A DNA stretch of 64,000 nucleotides. Source: Isachenkonia alkalipeptolytica (lineage in GTDB: Bacteria; Bacillota; Clostridia; Peptostreptococcales; T1SED10-28). The stretch is from the NCBI RefSeq assembly GCF_009910325.1, contig NZ_SUMG01000003.1, forward strand, positions 62,001 through 126,000, given 5' to 3'. The position numbers were made by a program, and so were the translations under genes. Shown piece by piece: positions 1 through 10,236 of the stretch. How positions within the stretch are numbered: the stretch's first letter is position 1; each line of letters starts with the position of its first letter. The notes under the pieces are model-generated. The model was given only the letters and a program-made list of their open reading frames with translations. It was not told where the DNA came from and made no database searches.

Positions 1-2
1 AC

Positions 3-149
3 TCCTTAAAACGATTCAAGGACGATGCCAAAGAAGTGGTCAAAGGCTTTGAATGTGGAGTGGGCATTGAGAACTTCAACGATGTCAAAGAAGGGGACAT
101 CATCGAAGCCTATGAGATCCAGGAAGTGGAGCGAAAGTTAAAGAAGTAA
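3..149 (+). CDS. infB: Translation initiation factor IF-2, C-terminal end (partial)
   Basis: The last 48 codons of a reading frame that enters from the left edge. The peptide (starts [13 protein letters not shown], contains [18 protein letters not shown], ends KLKK) matches the end of IF-2 domain IV, the part that binds the formyl-methionyl end of initiator tRNA. IF-2 is the GTPase that brings fMet-tRNA to the 30S subunit; its G domain lies outside the window. The rbfA start follows about 30 bases later, so it is the upstream member of the same operon. The identification rests on this short C-terminal signature and on the neighbour order. Confidence 0.9.
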   Translation, partial: SLKRFKDDAKEVVKGFECGVGIENFNDVKEGDIIEAYEIQEVERKLKK

Positions 150-180
150 AGGAAAAGCCGAAGCAGAGAGGAAGATGAAA

Positions 181-591
181 ATGGCTTATTCAAGAGAACA
201 ACGGCTCAGTGAAGAGATTAAAAAAATCACCAGTAAAGTTATCCGGGATGAACTGCGGGATCCCAGAATAGCACCGATCACTTCCGTTACGGAAGTGGAC
301 GTCACCGGAGATCTTCGGTACGCCACACTGTTTATCAGTGTCCTGGGAACGGAAGAGGAGAAAAAAGGCACCATCGAAGCCTTAAATCATGCCAAAGGGC
401 TTCTTAGAAAAGAAGTGGGAAAAAGAATCAGCTCCCACTTTACTCCGGAGATCCTGATAAAAATGGATGAATCCATTGAGCAGGGGGTTAAAATGCATCA
501 AAAGATCAATGAGGTACGGGAGAAGGAAGAAGCGCGAAACACGGAGAATCCTTCCGAAGAAGCATCCCCGGGAGAACCCCATGATCAGTAA
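181..591 (+). CDS. rbfA: 30S ribosome-binding factor A
   Basis: Small cytosolic KH-like protein needed for late 30S maturation and 16S 5'-end processing. The body (start AYSREQRLSEEIKK, core SVTEVDVTGDLRYATLFISV, then the RKEVGKRISSHFTPEI helix) is the standard RbfA fold. It has an acidic, low-complexity tail of about 25 residues. Two in-frame ATGs exist. The GAGAGG Shine-Dalgarno at 166-171 lies only 3 bases from the ATG at 175 but 9 from the ATG at 181, so I chose 181 (136 aa). It sits between infB and nrnA, and its end overlaps the nrnA start by 11 bases, indicating translational coupling. Confidence 0.95.
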   Translation: MAYSREQRLSEEIKKITSKVIRDELRDPRIAPITSVTEVDVTGDLRYATLFISVLGTEEEKKGTIEALNHAKGLLRKEVGKRISSHFTPEILIKMDESIEQGVKMHQKINEVREKEEARNTENPSEEASPGEPHDQ

Positions 592-1552
592 CATTCAACG
601 AGAGATTCAACAGGCCATAGAAAAGGCAAAGACCATCGCCCTGATTTCCCATAAAAGTCCGGACGGAGACAGTCTCGGTTCCGTAGCCGGGCTGGGGCAG
701 GCCTTGATGGAAACCGGCAAAGAGGTAACCCTGTTTATCAATGATAAAATCCCTGAACGATATGAATTTCTGGCGGAGAAAAACCCTTACCGGATGTATA
801 AAAAAGGAATGGGAGAGGGAATGGACCTGGTATTTGTCCTGGACTGCGGTCAAGCCTCAAGGCTGGATTACAGCGAAGGGATTCTTAACGAGGGAAAGGT
901 CATCATCAACATGGACCACCATATGAAAAACCCCGACTTTGGTCATATCAACTGGGTGAATACCGAGATTTCCTCCACCTGTGAACTGGTGCTGGAATTG
1001 ATCCGCAAACTGAAACTTCCCCTGAATCACTCGGTGGCCACGGCGCTTTATACGGGCATCGTAACGGATACTGGGAGTTTTATGTACGACAACACCGCCC
1101 CGGGAACCCTTCGGGCCTGTGCGGAGCTTTTGGAAGCCGGCGTGGACAAGGACCGGATTTACCGGGAGGTGTTCCAAAGCCGAAACCTTCGGGAGGTTAA
1201 ACTTCTAGGGGAAGTGTTAAAGGATCTGACCCCTCTTTTTGAGGGCCGGGTAACCCTTTCCAGCCTAAGTCAACAAACCCTGAAAAACCACGATCTGGAC
1301 ATTCAAAGCCTGGATGAGCTCATTGATTTTACCCGGGATATTGCCGGGGTGGAAATCTCCGTGGTCTTAAAGGAAATGGAAAACGGCGGTACCAAAATCG
1401 GTTTTCGCTCTAAGGGAGAATACCGGGTAGACAGCCTGGCCAGGTCCTTCGGGGGCGGCGGCCATGAAAAAGCCGCCGGGGCCACGGTGAAAACCGATTT
1501 AGAGGAAACGGAAACATCTGTGAAAAAAGCCTTGGAAGAATTACTGAAGTAA
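581..1552 (+). CDS. nrnA: DHH/DHHA1 phosphoesterase, oligoribonuclease / pAp phosphatase
   Basis: Degrades short oligoribonucleotides (nanoRNA) and dephosphorylates 3'-phosphoadenosine 5'-phosphate in the cytosol. 323 aa. Visible motifs: SHKSPDGDSLGS near residue 22 (metal ligands), MDHHMKN near residue 108 (the DHH signature) and the DHHA1 glycine-rich substrate loop GGGGHEKAAGA near residue 290. The frame is open upstream to 467, but the ATG at 581 has a GGGAG site six bases before it and matches the usual NrnA start; it overlaps the rbfA end. truB begins 14 bases after the stop, so this is an inner gene of the infB operon. Confidence 0.93.
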   Translation: MISNIQREIQQAIEKAKTIALISHKSPDGDSLGSVAGLGQALMETGKEVTLFINDKIPERYEFLAEKNPYRMYKKGMGEGMDLVFVLDCGQASRLDYSEGILNEGKVIINMDHHMKNPDFGHINWVNTEISSTCELVLELIRKLKLPLNHSVATALYTGIVTDTGSFMYDNTAPGTLRACAELLEAGVDKDRIYREVFQSRNLREVKLLGEVLKDLTPLFEGRVTLSSLSQQTLKNHDLDIQSLDELIDFTRDIAGVEISVVLKEMENGGTKIGFRSKGEYRVDSLARSFGGGGHEKAAGATVKTDLEETETSVKKALEELLK

Positions 1553-1566
1553 AGGGAGGAAGTCCG

Positions 1567-2466
1567 ATGAACGGCATATTGAATATCATAAAACCCACGG
1601 GGATGACCTCCCATGATGTGGTATATAAAGTTCGAAAAAAACTGGGGATCAAAAAAGTGGGACATACAGGAACCTTGGATCCCAATGCTTCGGGAGTTCT
1701 TCCGATTTGCGTCGGTCAGGCTACGAAAATCTCCCGGTTTCTTTTGGAAAAGGAAAAAGCCTACCGCACCACCTGTCGCCTGGGGATGGTAACCGACACC
1801 CAGGATCTCGACGGGAAGGTGCTGGCAGAGAAACCCGTAAGGGTAACAAAAGAGGACGTTGAAAAGGCCCTTACACATTTTTCGCCGGGGTATGATCAGC
1901 TGCCGCCGATGTACTCCGCCTTAAAGGTTGGAGGGAAAAAACTCTATGAATATGCCCGGGAAGGCATTGAGGTCCCCCGGGATAAGCGTCCGGTGGAGTT
2001 AAAAAAACTGGAACTTCTTGATTTCGGGGAGCGGGATTTTTCCCTGGAGGTGGTCTGCTCCAAGGGTACCTATATTCGCACCCTATGCCATGACATTGGA
2101 GAAAAACTGAAAACCGGCGGGGTAATGGCGGCCCTGGAAAGAACCGTATCCGGGCCCTTTACCATAGAACAGGGGATTTTATTAGAGGATCTTTTACAAA
2201 TGGAAAAGGAAGAAATCAAGGAGCGGTTATTTCCTGTGGATTATCCTTTAAAGGATTATCCGAAATACCAAGTGGAAAAAGGCCGGGAGAAATTGGCTTT
2301 GAATGGAAACAAAATGCCCCTGGACCCTGAAAAGTTTCCCGAACCCCGGGACTGCCGGGAAAAACCCCAGTACCGGATCTACCTGGATCAACGGTTTATC
2401 GGTATCGGAGAGATTATCCGGGAAGAAAGCTCCTTGAAAATGAAGTTTGTAAAGGTGATTCTTTAA
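1567..2466 (+). CDS. truB: tRNA pseudouridine(55) synthase TruB
   Basis: Converts U55 to pseudouridine in the T-loop of tRNAs. 299 aa, the normal length. The opening GILNIIKPTGMTSHDVV and the catalytic loop GHTGTLDPNASGVLP are both present; the nucleophilic aspartate is D38. Further TruB blocks are PMYSALKVGGKKLYEYAR and the KGTYIRTLCHDIG segment. The C-terminal 70 residues form the PUA-like region. An AGGGAGG site precedes the ATG. Fourteen bases separate it from nrnA and about 50 from ribF, consistent with one transcript. Confidence 0.96.
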   Translation: MNGILNIIKPTGMTSHDVVYKVRKKLGIKKVGHTGTLDPNASGVLPICVGQATKISRFLLEKEKAYRTTCRLGMVTDTQDLDGKVLAEKPVRVTKEDVEKALTHFSPGYDQLPPMYSALKVGGKKLYEYAREGIEVPRDKRPVELKKLELLDFGERDFSLEVVCSKGTYIRTLCHDIGEKLKTGGVMAALERTVSGPFTIEQGILLEDLLQMEKEEIKERLFPVDYPLKDYPKYQVEKGREKLALNGNKMPLDPEKFPEPRDCREKPQYRIYLDQRFIGIGEIIREESSLKMKFVKVIL

Positions 2467-2517
2467 CCCTCGGGGCTTTCACCCAAAAGAGTATGGTAAA
2501 GAAAATGAGGGATTCTT

Positions 2518-3459
2518 ATGAATATATTAAAATTAGATAAATCCTATCAATCCCAAGCCTATCGGGGCATCGCTCTGGGAAACTTTGACGGGGTCCATTT
2601 AGGACATCAGCAGCTGCTGAAGGCGGTTCGGAGGGAATCTCAAAAGCGGGAGCTTTGTCCCAGTGTCTATACCTTTTTAAATCATCCCCGAAGACATCAG
2701 GGGGAGGCCACCCTGAAAGAGATTACCAGCCTTCAGAAAAAAGCGGAGCTTTTTGCCGCGGAAGGGATCAAAGAGTTGATTCTCAGTCCCTTTAACGATG
2801 AAATAAAAAACATGGAGCCCGAGGTTTTTATCACCGAGGTGCTGGTAAAACAGCTGAAAAGCAAATTGATTGTGGTGGGCTTTGATTACCGCTTCGGGAA
2901 AAAAGCCCGGGGGAATCCTGAAATGCTGAAAACCTTGGGAAAAATTCATGGTTTTGAGGTGTGTACTATTCATCCTTATAACTTTGAAGAGGAAAAAATC
3001 AGCAGTTCGAAAATCCGCGGGTTAATTGAAAAGGGAGAAGTGGCGGTAATGGAAAAATATTTAGGAAGATACTACGCCATTCGAGGACCGGTAATCCGAG
3101 GCAAGGGGCTGGGCACCACCTTAGGTTTTCCCACGGCGAATATTAAAATCGACAGCAATCAGATTTTACCGAAAAGCGGGGTGTACGCCACCTTCTCCAG
3201 GGTGGATGACAAAATCTATCCCAGCGTGACCTCGGTTGGGCATCAGCCGAAGTTCAATGACCGGTCCGCGGAAGTCGAGTCTTTTTTTATGGATTATGAA
3301 GGGAATCTTTATTCCCGCACCGTGGAGACGATTTTTGTAAAGTATATTCGGGGACAGATTTCCTATGAAACCCCCGAGGCTCTCCGTCGTCAAATCGAAA
3401 AAGATGCAAAAGAGGCAAAACAACATTTACATTCCAAGATTGATATGATAAACTATTAA
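2518..3459 (+). CDS. ribF: Bifunctional riboflavin kinase / FAD synthetase
   Basis: Makes FMN from riboflavin and then FAD. 313 aa with both usual modules. The N-terminal nucleotidyltransferase half (about 1-185) shows GNFDGVHLGHQ and the SSSKIRGLI segment. The C-terminal flavokinase half carries RGKGLGTTLGFPTANI with the PTAN nucleotide/metal motif near residue 208. A GAGGG site lies 8 bases before the ATG. Placement between truB and rpsO is the common Firmicutes order. No FMN riboswitch is visible in the 50-base gap upstream, so expression probably follows the operon. Confidence 0.96.
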   Translation: MNILKLDKSYQSQAYRGIALGNFDGVHLGHQQLLKAVRRESQKRELCPSVYTFLNHPRRHQGEATLKEITSLQKKAELFAAEGIKELILSPFNDEIKNMEPEVFITEVLVKQLKSKLIVVGFDYRFGKKARGNPEMLKTLGKIHGFEVCTIHPYNFEEEKISSSKIRGLIEKGEVAVMEKYLGRYYAIRGPVIRGKGLGTTLGFPTANIKIDSNQILPKSGVYATFSRVDDKIYPSVTSVGHQPKFNDRSAEVESFFMDYEGNLYSRTVETIFVKYIRGQISYETPEALRRQIEKDAKEAKQHLHSKIDMINY

Positions 3460-3546
3460 ATGAATCAATACAACCCGTTCTCGGTAACTCGACAACTCCG
3501 GCGACTACTTAGATTGGGGGGTAAAAAACTAGGAGGTATAGTAAAC
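3460..3546 (+). promoter_or_regulatory. rpsO leader, candidate S15 autoregulatory structure
   Basis: The 87 bases between ribF and rpsO contain CCCGTTCT (about 3475-3482) that can pair, with internal mismatches, with AGATTGGGGG (about 3511-3520). These enclose CGG/CCG half-stems, and the fold ends just before the AGGAGGT ribosome-binding site. S15 represses its own translation through leader structures in several phyla (known). That this leader does so is inference from position and pairing only. Confidence 0.35.
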
Positions 3547-3810
3547 ATGGATAAAGAGCAAAAAAACAACATCATTGACAGCTATAAGGTACACGAAAGT
3601 GACACCGGTTCTTCAGAGGTGCAAATCGCACTATTGACCGAAAGAATCAATCACTTAAACGAACACCTTAAAACTCACAAAAAAGACCATCACTCAAGAA
3701 GAGGGCTTTTAAAAATGGTAGGTAAGAGAAGAAATCTTTTAAACTACTTACGAAAGCAAGATATCGAGAAGTATCGAGATATCATCAAAAAACTGAACTT
3801 AAGAAAATAA
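3547..3810 (+). CDS. rpsO: 30S ribosomal protein S15
   Basis: Primary 16S rRNA-binding protein of the 30S platform, 87 aa. The sequence has the invariant [19 protein letters not shown] block, the [12 protein letters not shown] rRNA-contact segment and a basic end. The frame is open upstream to 3460, but AGGAGGT at 3531-3537 and the family start place initiation at the ATG at 3547. It is followed by a GC-rich hairpin and then pnp. The rpsO-pnp pair is widely conserved. Confidence 0.98.
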   Translation: MDKEQKNNIIDSYKVHESDTGSSEVQIALLTERINHLNEHLKTHKKDHHSRRGLLKMVGKRRNLLNYLRKQDIEKYRDIIKKLNLRK

Positions 3811-3814
3811 TAAA

Positions 3815-3836
3815 AGAGCGGGTATCCACCCGCTCT
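3815..3836 (+). terminator. Hairpin after rpsO (weak intrinsic terminator or processing stem)
   Basis: A perfect 9-bp stem AGAGCGGGT / ACCCGCTCT with an ATCC loop begins 4 bases after the rpsO stop. Only scattered T residues follow (ATTATTG), so termination may be partial. rpsO-pnp intergenic hairpins are known mRNA processing sites in other bacteria. Confidence 0.6.
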
Positions 3837-3919
3837 ATTATTGAATATAGGAAAGTTTTTTTAAATGGAATATAATCAGCCTTTATTATATCGAGTGTTC
3901 TTTTCCCGGTGCAAAAGTC

Positions 3920-3948
3920 TTAAAAAAAGAGAATATTCGTGATATAAT
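3920..3948 (+). promoter_or_regulatory. Putative sigma-A promoter for pnp
   Basis: TTAAAA at 3920-3925 (4 of 6 to TTGACA), a 17-base spacer, then a perfect TATAAT at 3943-3948, about 85 bases before the pnp start. The transcribed leader would contain a purine-only run (about 3974-4022) before the ribosome-binding site. Confidence 0.6.
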
Positions 3949-4033
3949 CAATAATAGAGTATAAGAAAGTTGCAAGAAGAAAAAGGAAGAGAAGAAGAGA
4001 AGAAGAGAGAAGAGAGAGGAGCACGATAATTTT

Positions 4034-6127
4034 ATGGAAATTTTTGAAATGGAACTTGGAGGGAAACCCCTAGTTATTGAAACCGGAAGAATTGCACAGC
4101 TAGCCAACGGATCCTGCTTAGTAAAATATGGAGAGACTTCGGTGCTGGTAACTGCAACAGCTTCAAAGGAACCCCGGGAGGGAATGGATTTTTTCCCCTT
4201 AAGCGTGGACTATGAAGAGCGACTGTATGCCGTGGGTAAAATCCCCGGAGGATTTATTAAAAGAGAAGGACGACCGACGGAAAATGCGGTTTTAACCTGT
4301 CGTCTAATTGACCGGCCGATCCGCCCCTTATTCCCCGACGGCTACAGAAACAGTGTGCAAGTGGTGGCAACGGTTATGTCCGTGGACCAGGAATGCTCAC
4401 CGGAAATTGCCGCGATGATCGGTACTTCCGTGGCCCTATCCACTTCCGATATTCCCTTTGACGGCCCCATCGGCGGTGTGAAACTGGGAATGATCGACGG
4501 AGAATACGTGGTAAACCCCAGTGAAATCCAATTGGAAGAGAGTCTGATCGACCTTACGGTGGCGGGAACCCGGGATGCGGTGTTAATGCTGGAAGCCGGA
4601 GCCAAGGAAGCCCCGGAAGATACCATGCTGGACGCCATCCTCTATGCCCATGAAGAGATCAAAAAAATCGTAAGCTTTGTGGATGGAATCGTGGAAAAAA
4701 TCGGCAAGGAGAAAATGGTACCAAAGGTTCCCCAAATTGACGATGAACTGCGAAAAGCCGTAGAAGCCTTCGGTGGAGAAAAGATCAAAAACGCCATTAA
4801 AACCTTCGATAAGCAGGAGCGAATGGATAAAATCAGTGAAGCGAAGGAAGAAATCATCGCCCACTTTGAAGAGCAGTACAAAGAGGACGAAAACCTGAAG
4901 CAGATCAAAAAAGACGTCGGCGGCATCTGTAAAGAGATCGAAAAGCACCATCTTCGACAGATGATCGTTCATGAAAACACCCGTCCCGATGACCGGAAAA
5001 CCGATGAAATTCGACCGATTACCAGTGATGTAGGGGTTCTTCCCAAGACCCACGGTTCCGGCCTCTTTACAAGAGGACAGACCCAGGTGCTGACCACAGC
5101 TACCCTCGGTGCCGTAGGAGAAGTACAAATCATTGACGGACTGGGACTGGAAGAATCGAGACGATACATGCACCACTACAATTTCCCTCCTTACAGTGTG
5201 GGTGAGACCGGATTTATGCGAGGACCGGGACGACGGGAAATCGGTCACGGTGCCTTGGCCAGTCGGGCTCTTGAGCCCATGATTCCTTCCAAAGAGGAAT
5301 TCCCCTATACCCTTCGACTGGTATCGGAAGTTGTGGCCTCTAACGGTTCCACATCTCAGGCCAGTGTTTGCGGAAGCACCCTGTCCTTACTGGACGCCGG
5401 TGTGCCTCTTAAGAAAATGGTGGCGGGAATCGCCATGGGAGCCATGCGGGAAGACGATAAAATTGCCATCCTTTCCGATATTCAAGGAATGGAAGACTTC
5501 CTTGGGGATATGGACTTTAAAGTTGCAGGAACCGATGACGGAATCACCGCCATGCAAATGGATATGAAAATTGCGGGCATCAGTAAAGAAGTCCTGCAAG
5601 AAGCCTTGGAACAGGCAAGAATCGGTCGACTGCATATCCTAGGTGAGATGCGTAAAGTTATCTCCGAACCTCGACCGGAATTATCGCCCTATGCCCCAAG
5701 AATTCTGCAAATGAAGATCCATCCCGATAAAATCCGGGAGGTCATTGGAGCCGGTGGTAAAGTCATCAATAAAATTATTGACGATACCGGTGTAAAGATT
5801 GACATCGAAGATGACGGAAGCATTTTCATTGCCGCAGAGGACGGAGAATCCGGTAAAGAAGCGATGCAAATCATCGAAAACATCATTAAAGATCCGGAAA
5901 TCGGAGAGACCTATCAGGGTAAAGTCGTAAAGATTACCAATTTCGGCGCCTTTATGGAAATTCTTCCCGGCAAGGAAGGACTGCTGCACGTATCCAATAT
6001 TGCCCATGAACGGGTTAATAAAGTGGAGGACGTCTTAAAAGAAGGCCAGGAGATGGAAGTAAAAGTGATTGATATTGATAAAGGCGGGAAAGTTAGTTTA
6101 TCCCGAAAAGCCCTACTGAAAAAATAA
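4034..6127 (+). CDS. pnp: Polyribonucleotide nucleotidyltransferase (PNPase)
   Basis: Phosphorolytic 3'-5' exoribonuclease. 697 aa with the full PNPase layout: first RNase PH domain (about 5-145), alpha-helical linker, second catalytic RNase PH domain (about 310-540, with FTRGQTQVL and the [11 protein letters not shown] acidic motif), then KH ([16 protein letters not shown], about 558-615) and S1 ([18 protein letters not shown], about 630-695). The ATG has a GAGGAG site 12-17 bases upstream, rather far, behind a purine-only tract. A strong terminator follows the stop. It works with RNase J and RNase Y, both encoded in this window. Confidence 0.98.
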   Translation: MEIFEMELGGKPLVIETGRIAQLANGSCLVKYGETSVLVTATASKEPREGMDFFPLSVDYEERLYAVGKIPGGFIKREGRPTENAVLTCRLIDRPIRPLFPDGYRNSVQVVATVMSVDQECSPEIAAMIGTSVALSTSDIPFDGPIGGVKLGMIDGEYVVNPSEIQLEESLIDLTVAGTRDAVLMLEAGAKEAPEDTMLDAILYAHEEIKKIVSFVDGIVEKIGKEKMVPKVPQIDDELRKAVEAFGGEKIKNAIKTFDKQERMDKISEAKEEIIAHFEEQYKEDENLKQIKKDVGGICKEIEKHHLRQMIVHENTRPDDRKTDEIRPITSDVGVLPKTHGSGLFTRGQTQVLTTATLGAVGEVQIIDGLGLEESRRYMHHYNFPPYSVGETGFMRGPGRREIGHGALASRALEPMIPSKEEFPYTLRLVSEVVASNGSTSQASVCGSTLSLLDAGVPLKKMVAGIAMGAMREDDKIAILSDIQGMEDFLGDMDFKVAGTDDGITAMQMDMKIAGISKEVLQEALEQARIGRLHILGEMRKVISEPRPELSPYAPRILQMKIHPDKIREVIGAGGKVINKIIDDTGVKIDIEDDGSIFIAAEDGESGKEAMQIIENIIKDPEIGETYQGKVVKITNFGAFMEILPGKEGLLHVSNIAHERVNKVEDVLKEGQEMEVKVIDIDKGGKVSLSRKALLKK

Positions 6128-6172
6128 CAAGCAGTTAAAAATTACGCAAAACTAAAGCACACAAGAATAAAG

Positions 6173-6199
6173 CATAAACCCTGTGGTTTATGTTTTTTT
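6173..6199 (+). terminator. Intrinsic terminator of the rpsO-pnp unit
   Basis: An 8-bp stem CATAAACC / GGTTTATG with a CTGT loop, directly followed by seven T residues. It lies about 45 bases after the pnp stop and upstream of the chosen ftsK start. Confidence 0.9.
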
Positions 6200-6236
6200 C
6201 TCGTACATAAGCGAAGATGAAGATGAGGTGAAGAAA

Positions 6237-8798
6237 ATGGCGGGTAAAGGAAAAAAACGAAAAAGTTCATCAAAACAGCGTTATTATAATGAAATATTGG
6301 GAATTGCTTTTATCGCCGCAGGCCTTCTGCTCTTAGTGGCCATCATGGATTTAGGAGGCGGGGCCGTGGGAAACGGGATAAATTTTTGCCTTCGGGGGCT
6401 TCTCGGGGGAACCGCCCGGATTCTCCCCTTCCTGTTTATTGCCCTGGGCTTTATATCCATCGCTAAGGAAGAGCTGCTGAAGGAAGGTCGGAATCTATGG
6501 TTTTTCGGTGGGGTTGTGGTGGCGATGTTGATTTTTAGCTCCTTACTGGAGCAGAGTCTGCTGTTGGATTATTCCCTGCGCTATCCGGATCATAATACTT
6601 TTGACCGTTTCAGTAATTATTTTACCCTGGGAGCGGAAGGGGAAGGCAGTGGTTTTTTAGGCATGGTGATCACTTACTACCTCGTGAGTCTCTTTGGGTA
6701 TTGGGGAACGTTTATTATCACCCTCAGCGGGGTGTTGATCGGATTCATTGTATATACGAAAATATCCATTTATCAATACCTGAAAAAATGGTTTGACCAA
6801 CTGCAAAAGTTTATTAAAGAACAGTGGGAATCCCAAAAGGTGCGATCGAAGAATCGAAGGCATTTGAAGGAGGAAAAGAAAAAAAAGGCCATGGAAGCGA
6901 AGGCCCTGGCAGCCAAAGAAGGGGAAGAAAAAGCCTCGAAAAAAAAGCAGCCTTCCTTTAAGAATCCTTCTGAGGCCGTGGGCATATCCCCGGAGGATCA
7001 ACATGAAACCGGGGAAGTTGAAACCGGGGAACCAGGGAACCCCTCGGAACAAAAAGACCCCTTGGAAGAAAGGGACCCCTCGGAACAAAAGGTGCAAAAA
7101 GGGCTTCCTCCGGAAGCCTTCAGCCCGGAATACTATCAGTCCCATGGGAAAAATTCCGGAGAAGCTTCCCCGGGGGACCGAACCGTCCCGGGAGATGGAA
7201 CCTCCCCCGGGGGAAATGCCCAGGACCCCTTGCCGGGACAGCTTTCCATCGATCCCAAGCCCCCGGTGAATACCGGAGAAAAACAGGGGATGGAGGCGTT
7301 TGAAAACATTGATTTTACCTCCGAGGAAAAGCCCTATCAATTCCCGGGAACCGACCTCTTAACCCGTCGGGCAAAAAAGGAAAGAAATTCCGACCGCAAG
7401 CATATGCATGAAAAAGCCAAGGTTTTAGAGGATACCCTGAAGAATTTCGGGGTTAGCGCCAAGGTGGTGCACTTCAGCAAGGGTCCTTCCATCACCCGGT
7501 ATGAACTCCAACCGGAGACCGGGGTGAAGGTATCGAAGGTGGTAAATTTAAGTGACGATATTGCGTTGAATATGGCGGCCTCCGCCATTCGGATCGAAGC
7601 CCCGATTCCCGGAAAAGCCGCCATCGGCATCGAAATCCCCAACGAGGAAACCTCCATGGTGGATCTTCGAGAACTCTTGGAATCCGATGCTTTTCGAAGG
7701 GGAAAGGAAAAAATCCCCTTTGCCCTGGGGAAAAATGTGTCCGGCGCTCCCATCATGGGAGACATCTCGAAAATGCCCCATTTACTGATTGCCGGCGCTA
7801 CGGGCTCGGGAAAGAGTGTGTGCATCAATACCTTGATTTTAAGTATTCTCTACGGGGCCAAGCCCGAGGAAGTGAAGCTGATTTTAGTGGATCCCAAGGT
7901 GGTAGAGCTCAATCAATACAACGGGATTCCCCACCTGCTGATCCCCGTGGTGACCGACCCGAAAAAGGCCACCACCGCCCTTAGCTGGGCTGTGGATGAA
8001 ATGACCAAACGCTATGAGCAGTTTGCGGAAAACGGAGTGAAGGACATTGCCGGCTACAATGAAAAGTTCCCTCAGGATAAACTGCCCTATATCGTGATTA
8101 TTATTGACGAACTGGCGGACCTAATGCTGGTGGCCCCGGGGGAAGTGGAGGATAAGATCTGTCGAATTGCCCAGATGGCCAGAGCCGCGGGAATTCATTT
8201 AATCATCGCCACCCAGCGCCCCTCCGTCAATGTTATTACCGGAGTGATTAAGGCCAACATTCCCTCGAGAATTGCCTTCTCGGTAGCCTCCCAGGTGGAT
8301 TCCAGAACCATTATCGACACCGGAGGGGCGGAAAAGCTGCTGGGGAAAGGGGATATGCTCTTTCAGCCCATCGGTGCTAATAAGCCCCAGCGACTGCAAG
8401 GATCCTTTGTAGAAGAAAATGAAGTGGAAAAAGTGGTCTCCTTTTTGAAAGGGAAAACCGACGAGGAGCCGGAGTATCAACTGTCCCTTCTGGAGGAAAT
8501 CGAAGTGGAGGAAACGCCCAAGGAAGAACCGGAAGATGCCCTGTACCGTGACGCCCGGGAGTTGGTTATTGAACGGGAACAGGCCTCGGTTTCCATGCTC
8601 CAGCGAAAGTTTAAAATCGGTTACAATCGCGCCGCAAGGTTGATCGACGCCTTAGAAGAAGGGGGCGTGGTGGGTCCCCATGAAGGGTCCAAACCTCGGC
8701 GGGTGATGGTCTCCAAGGAAGCGGAGCAACTCCAGGAAGCCAATCAGGAAGAGAAGGCGGAGGACTCCCCCCAAGAGGAGCAAAAGAAACCGGAATAA
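6237..8798 (+). CDS. ftsK: DNA translocase FtsK/SpoIIIE
   Basis: Septum-anchored motor that pumps chromosomal DNA during division or sporulation. From the N-terminus: a basic stretch ([10 protein letters not shown]), four membrane segments within about residues 18-180, a charged low-complexity linker (about 190-370) with repeated [16 protein letters not shown]-like pieces, then the RecA-type motor with Walker A GATGSGKS near residue 522 and Walker [12 protein letters not shown] near 625. A C-terminal winged-helix gamma domain ([19 protein letters not shown]) reads polarity sequences. 853 aa. A GTG further upstream (6183) lies inside the pnp terminator, so I used the ATG at 6237 behind GAGGTG. 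FtsK and SpoIIIE cannot be separated from sequence alone. Confidence 0.95.
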   Translation: MAGKGKKRKSSSKQRYYNEILGIAFIAAGLLLLVAIMDLGGGAVGNGINFCLRGLLGGTARILPFLFIALGFISIAKEELLKEGRNLWFFGGVVVAMLIFSSLLEQSLLLDYSLRYPDHNTFDRFSNYFTLGAEGEGSGFLGMVITYYLVSLFGYWGTFIITLSGVLIGFIVYTKISIYQYLKKWFDQLQKFIKEQWESQKVRSKNRRHLKEEKKKKAMEAKALAAKEGEEKASKKKQPSFKNPSEAVGISPEDQHETGEVETGEPGNPSEQKDPLEERDPSEQKVQKGLPPEAFSPEYYQSHGKNSGEASPGDRTVPGDGTSPGGNAQDPLPGQLSIDPKPPVNTGEKQGMEAFENIDFTSEEKPYQFPGTDLLTRRAKKERNSDRKHMHEKAKVLEDTLKNFGVSAKVVHFSKGPSITRYELQPETGVKVSKVVNLSDDIALNMAASAIRIEAPIPGKAAIGIEIPNEETSMVDLRELLESDAFRRGKEKIPFALGKNVSGAPIMGDISKMPHLLIAGATGSGKSVCINTLILSILYGAKPEEVKLILVDPKVVELNQYNGIPHLLIPVVTDPKKATTALSWAVDEMTKRYEQFAENGVKDIAGYNEKFPQDKLPYIVIIIDELADLMLVAPGEVEDKICRIAQMARAAGIHLIIATQRPSVNVITGVIKANIPSRIAFSVASQVDSRTIIDTGGAEKLLGKGDMLFQPIGANKPQRLQGSFVEENEVEKVVSFLKGKTDEEPEYQLSLLEEIEVEETPKEEPEDALYRDARELVIEREQASVSMLQRKFKIGYNRAARLIDALEEGGVVGPHEGSKPRRVMVSKEAEQLQEANQEEKAEDSPQEEQKKPE

Positions 8799-8846
8799 TT
8801 TCATACTTTTTATCACAAAAAGATTAAAATATGATAAACTGAATTT

Positions 8847-8880
8847 TAGTTAGGGAAAGAAAGTAGTTAGGGAAAGAAAG
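8847..8880 (+). repeat. Tandem duplication, 2 x 17 bp, in the rimO leader
   Basis: Two adjacent perfect copies of TAGTTAGGGAAAGAAAG (8847-8863, 8864-8880) sit immediately upstream of the rimO ribosome-binding region. Confidence 0.85.
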
Positions 8881-8892
8881 GAAGTAGATGAA

Positions 8893-10236
8893 ATGGCTTT
8901 AAAGGTTTATATAGAATCCCTGGGTTGTTCGAAGAACTTAATTGATTCGGAATTAATGCTGGGAATCCTACAGAAAAACGGATATGAAATTACCATGGAT
9001 CAAAAGAGTGCCCAGGCTATTGTGGTAAACACCTGTGGATTTATTGAAGCCGCCAAAGAGGAATCCATCAATCAAATTTTGAAGATGGGGGCCCTGAAGG
9101 CAAACGGGTTGAAAACCCTGATTGTGGCAGGATGCCTGGGAGAACGTTATGCCAAGGATTTATTAGAAGAGCTCCCCGAGGTGAACGCCATTGTGGGTAC
9201 CGGGGATTATGAACGTATTGTAGAGGTTATGAACGAAACCTTAGAGGGCAAACGACTGTACTACGTAGGCAACGTGGACAAAACCTTTGAGGAAGAACAT
9301 AAACGGGTGCTGACCACCCCGAATCATACCGCCTATTTAAAGATCTCCGACGGCTGTGATAACCTGTGCACCTATTGTATTATTCCCAAGCTCCGGGGAA
9401 AATACCGCAGTCGGAAAATGGAGGATATCCTGGAGGAAGCTCAGGATTTAGCGGACCAGGGAGTAAAGGAAGTGATCCTGATTGCCCAGGACACCACCCG
9501 GTACGGCATTGATTTATACGACGAATTTCGTCTGCCAAAGCTTTTGGATGAACTCCAAAAGATTGAAGGGATTCAGTGGATTCGAATGCTCTATTCCTAT
9601 CCCGAGATGATCACCAAGGAATTAATCGAAAGCATGAAAAACAACGCCAAGGTATGCAACTATCTGGATATTCCCATACAGCACGCCAGTGACTCCGTAT
9701 TGAAACGGATGAACCGAAGGACCGGTCATCAACAGTTAAGGGACCTGATTAAAAATCTACGGGAGGAAATTCCGGAAATTGTGCTGAGAACCTCCTTAAT
9801 AGTAGGCTTTCCCGGAGAGACGGAGGAAGACTTTGAGATTTTGAAGGACTTTGTTAAAACCCAAAAGTTTGACCGTTTAGGGGCCTTTACCTATTCCATG
9901 GAGGAAGACACCCCGGCCTTTAACTTACCCGACCACCTCAGTGAAGACCTGAAAGAGCAGCGGCAAAAAGAAATCATGGAACTGCAGCAGGGTATTTCCC
10001 TGGAAAAGAATCAAAACAAGGTGGGCAGAGAAATGCAGGTGCTGATTGAAGAGGATTTAGATCAGGGCGAGTACCTTGGCAGAAGTCAAGGGGATGCTCC
10101 GGAAATTGACGGAGGGGTGTATGTGACCAGTGAGTCCCCCCATAAGCCGGGAGACATTGTAAGGGTAAAAATTACCGGAGCAATGGAATATGATTTGATG
10201 GGAGAGAGCGTCGATGAAAATGAACTTAGCGAATAA
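8893..10236 (+). CDS. rimO: Ribosomal protein S12 methylthiotransferase RimO
   Basis: Radical-SAM enzyme that methylthiolates a conserved aspartate of ribosomal protein S12. 447 aa. The UPF0004 N-terminal domain carries cluster cysteines in LGCSKN, NTCGF and AGCLGE (about residues 13, 48 and 82). The radical-SAM CxxxCxxC is [17 protein letters not shown] (C155, C159, C162). A TRAM domain closes the protein. The [15 protein letters not shown] opening and the [17 protein letters not shown] block favour RimO over the tRNA enzyme MiaB. pgsA starts inside its last 23 bases. Confidence 0.95.
   Translation: MALKVYIESLGCSKNLIDSELMLGILQKNGYEITMDQKSAQAIVVNTCGFIEAAKEESINQILKMGALKANGLKTLIVAGCLGERYAKDLLEELPEVNAIVGTGDYERIVEVMNETLEGKRLYYVGNVDKTFEEEHKRVLTTPNHTAYLKISDGCDNLCTYCIIPKLRGKYRSRKMEDILEEAQDLADQGVKEVILIAQDTTRYGIDLYDEFRLPKLLDELQKIEGIQWIRMLYSYPEMITKELIESMKNNAKVCNYLDIPIQHASDSVLKRMNRRTGHQQLRDLIKNLREEIPEIVLRTSLIVGFPGETEEDFEILKDFVKTQKFDRLGAFTYSMEEDTPAFNLPDHLSEDLKEQRQKEIMELQQGISLEKNQNKVGREMQVLIEEDLDQGEYLGRSQGDAPEIDGGVYVTSESPHKPGDIVRVKITGAMEYDLMGESVDENELSE

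Noticed and set aside
467-580. N-terminal extension of nrnA from 467
   Set aside because: It would overlap most of the rbfA tail in another frame and has no ribosome-binding site; the ATG at 581 is well placed.
6183-6236. GTG start at 6183 for ftsK, giving 18 more residues
   Set aside because: The codon lies in the loop and right arm of the pnp terminator and has no ribosome-binding site; the ATG at 6237 does.
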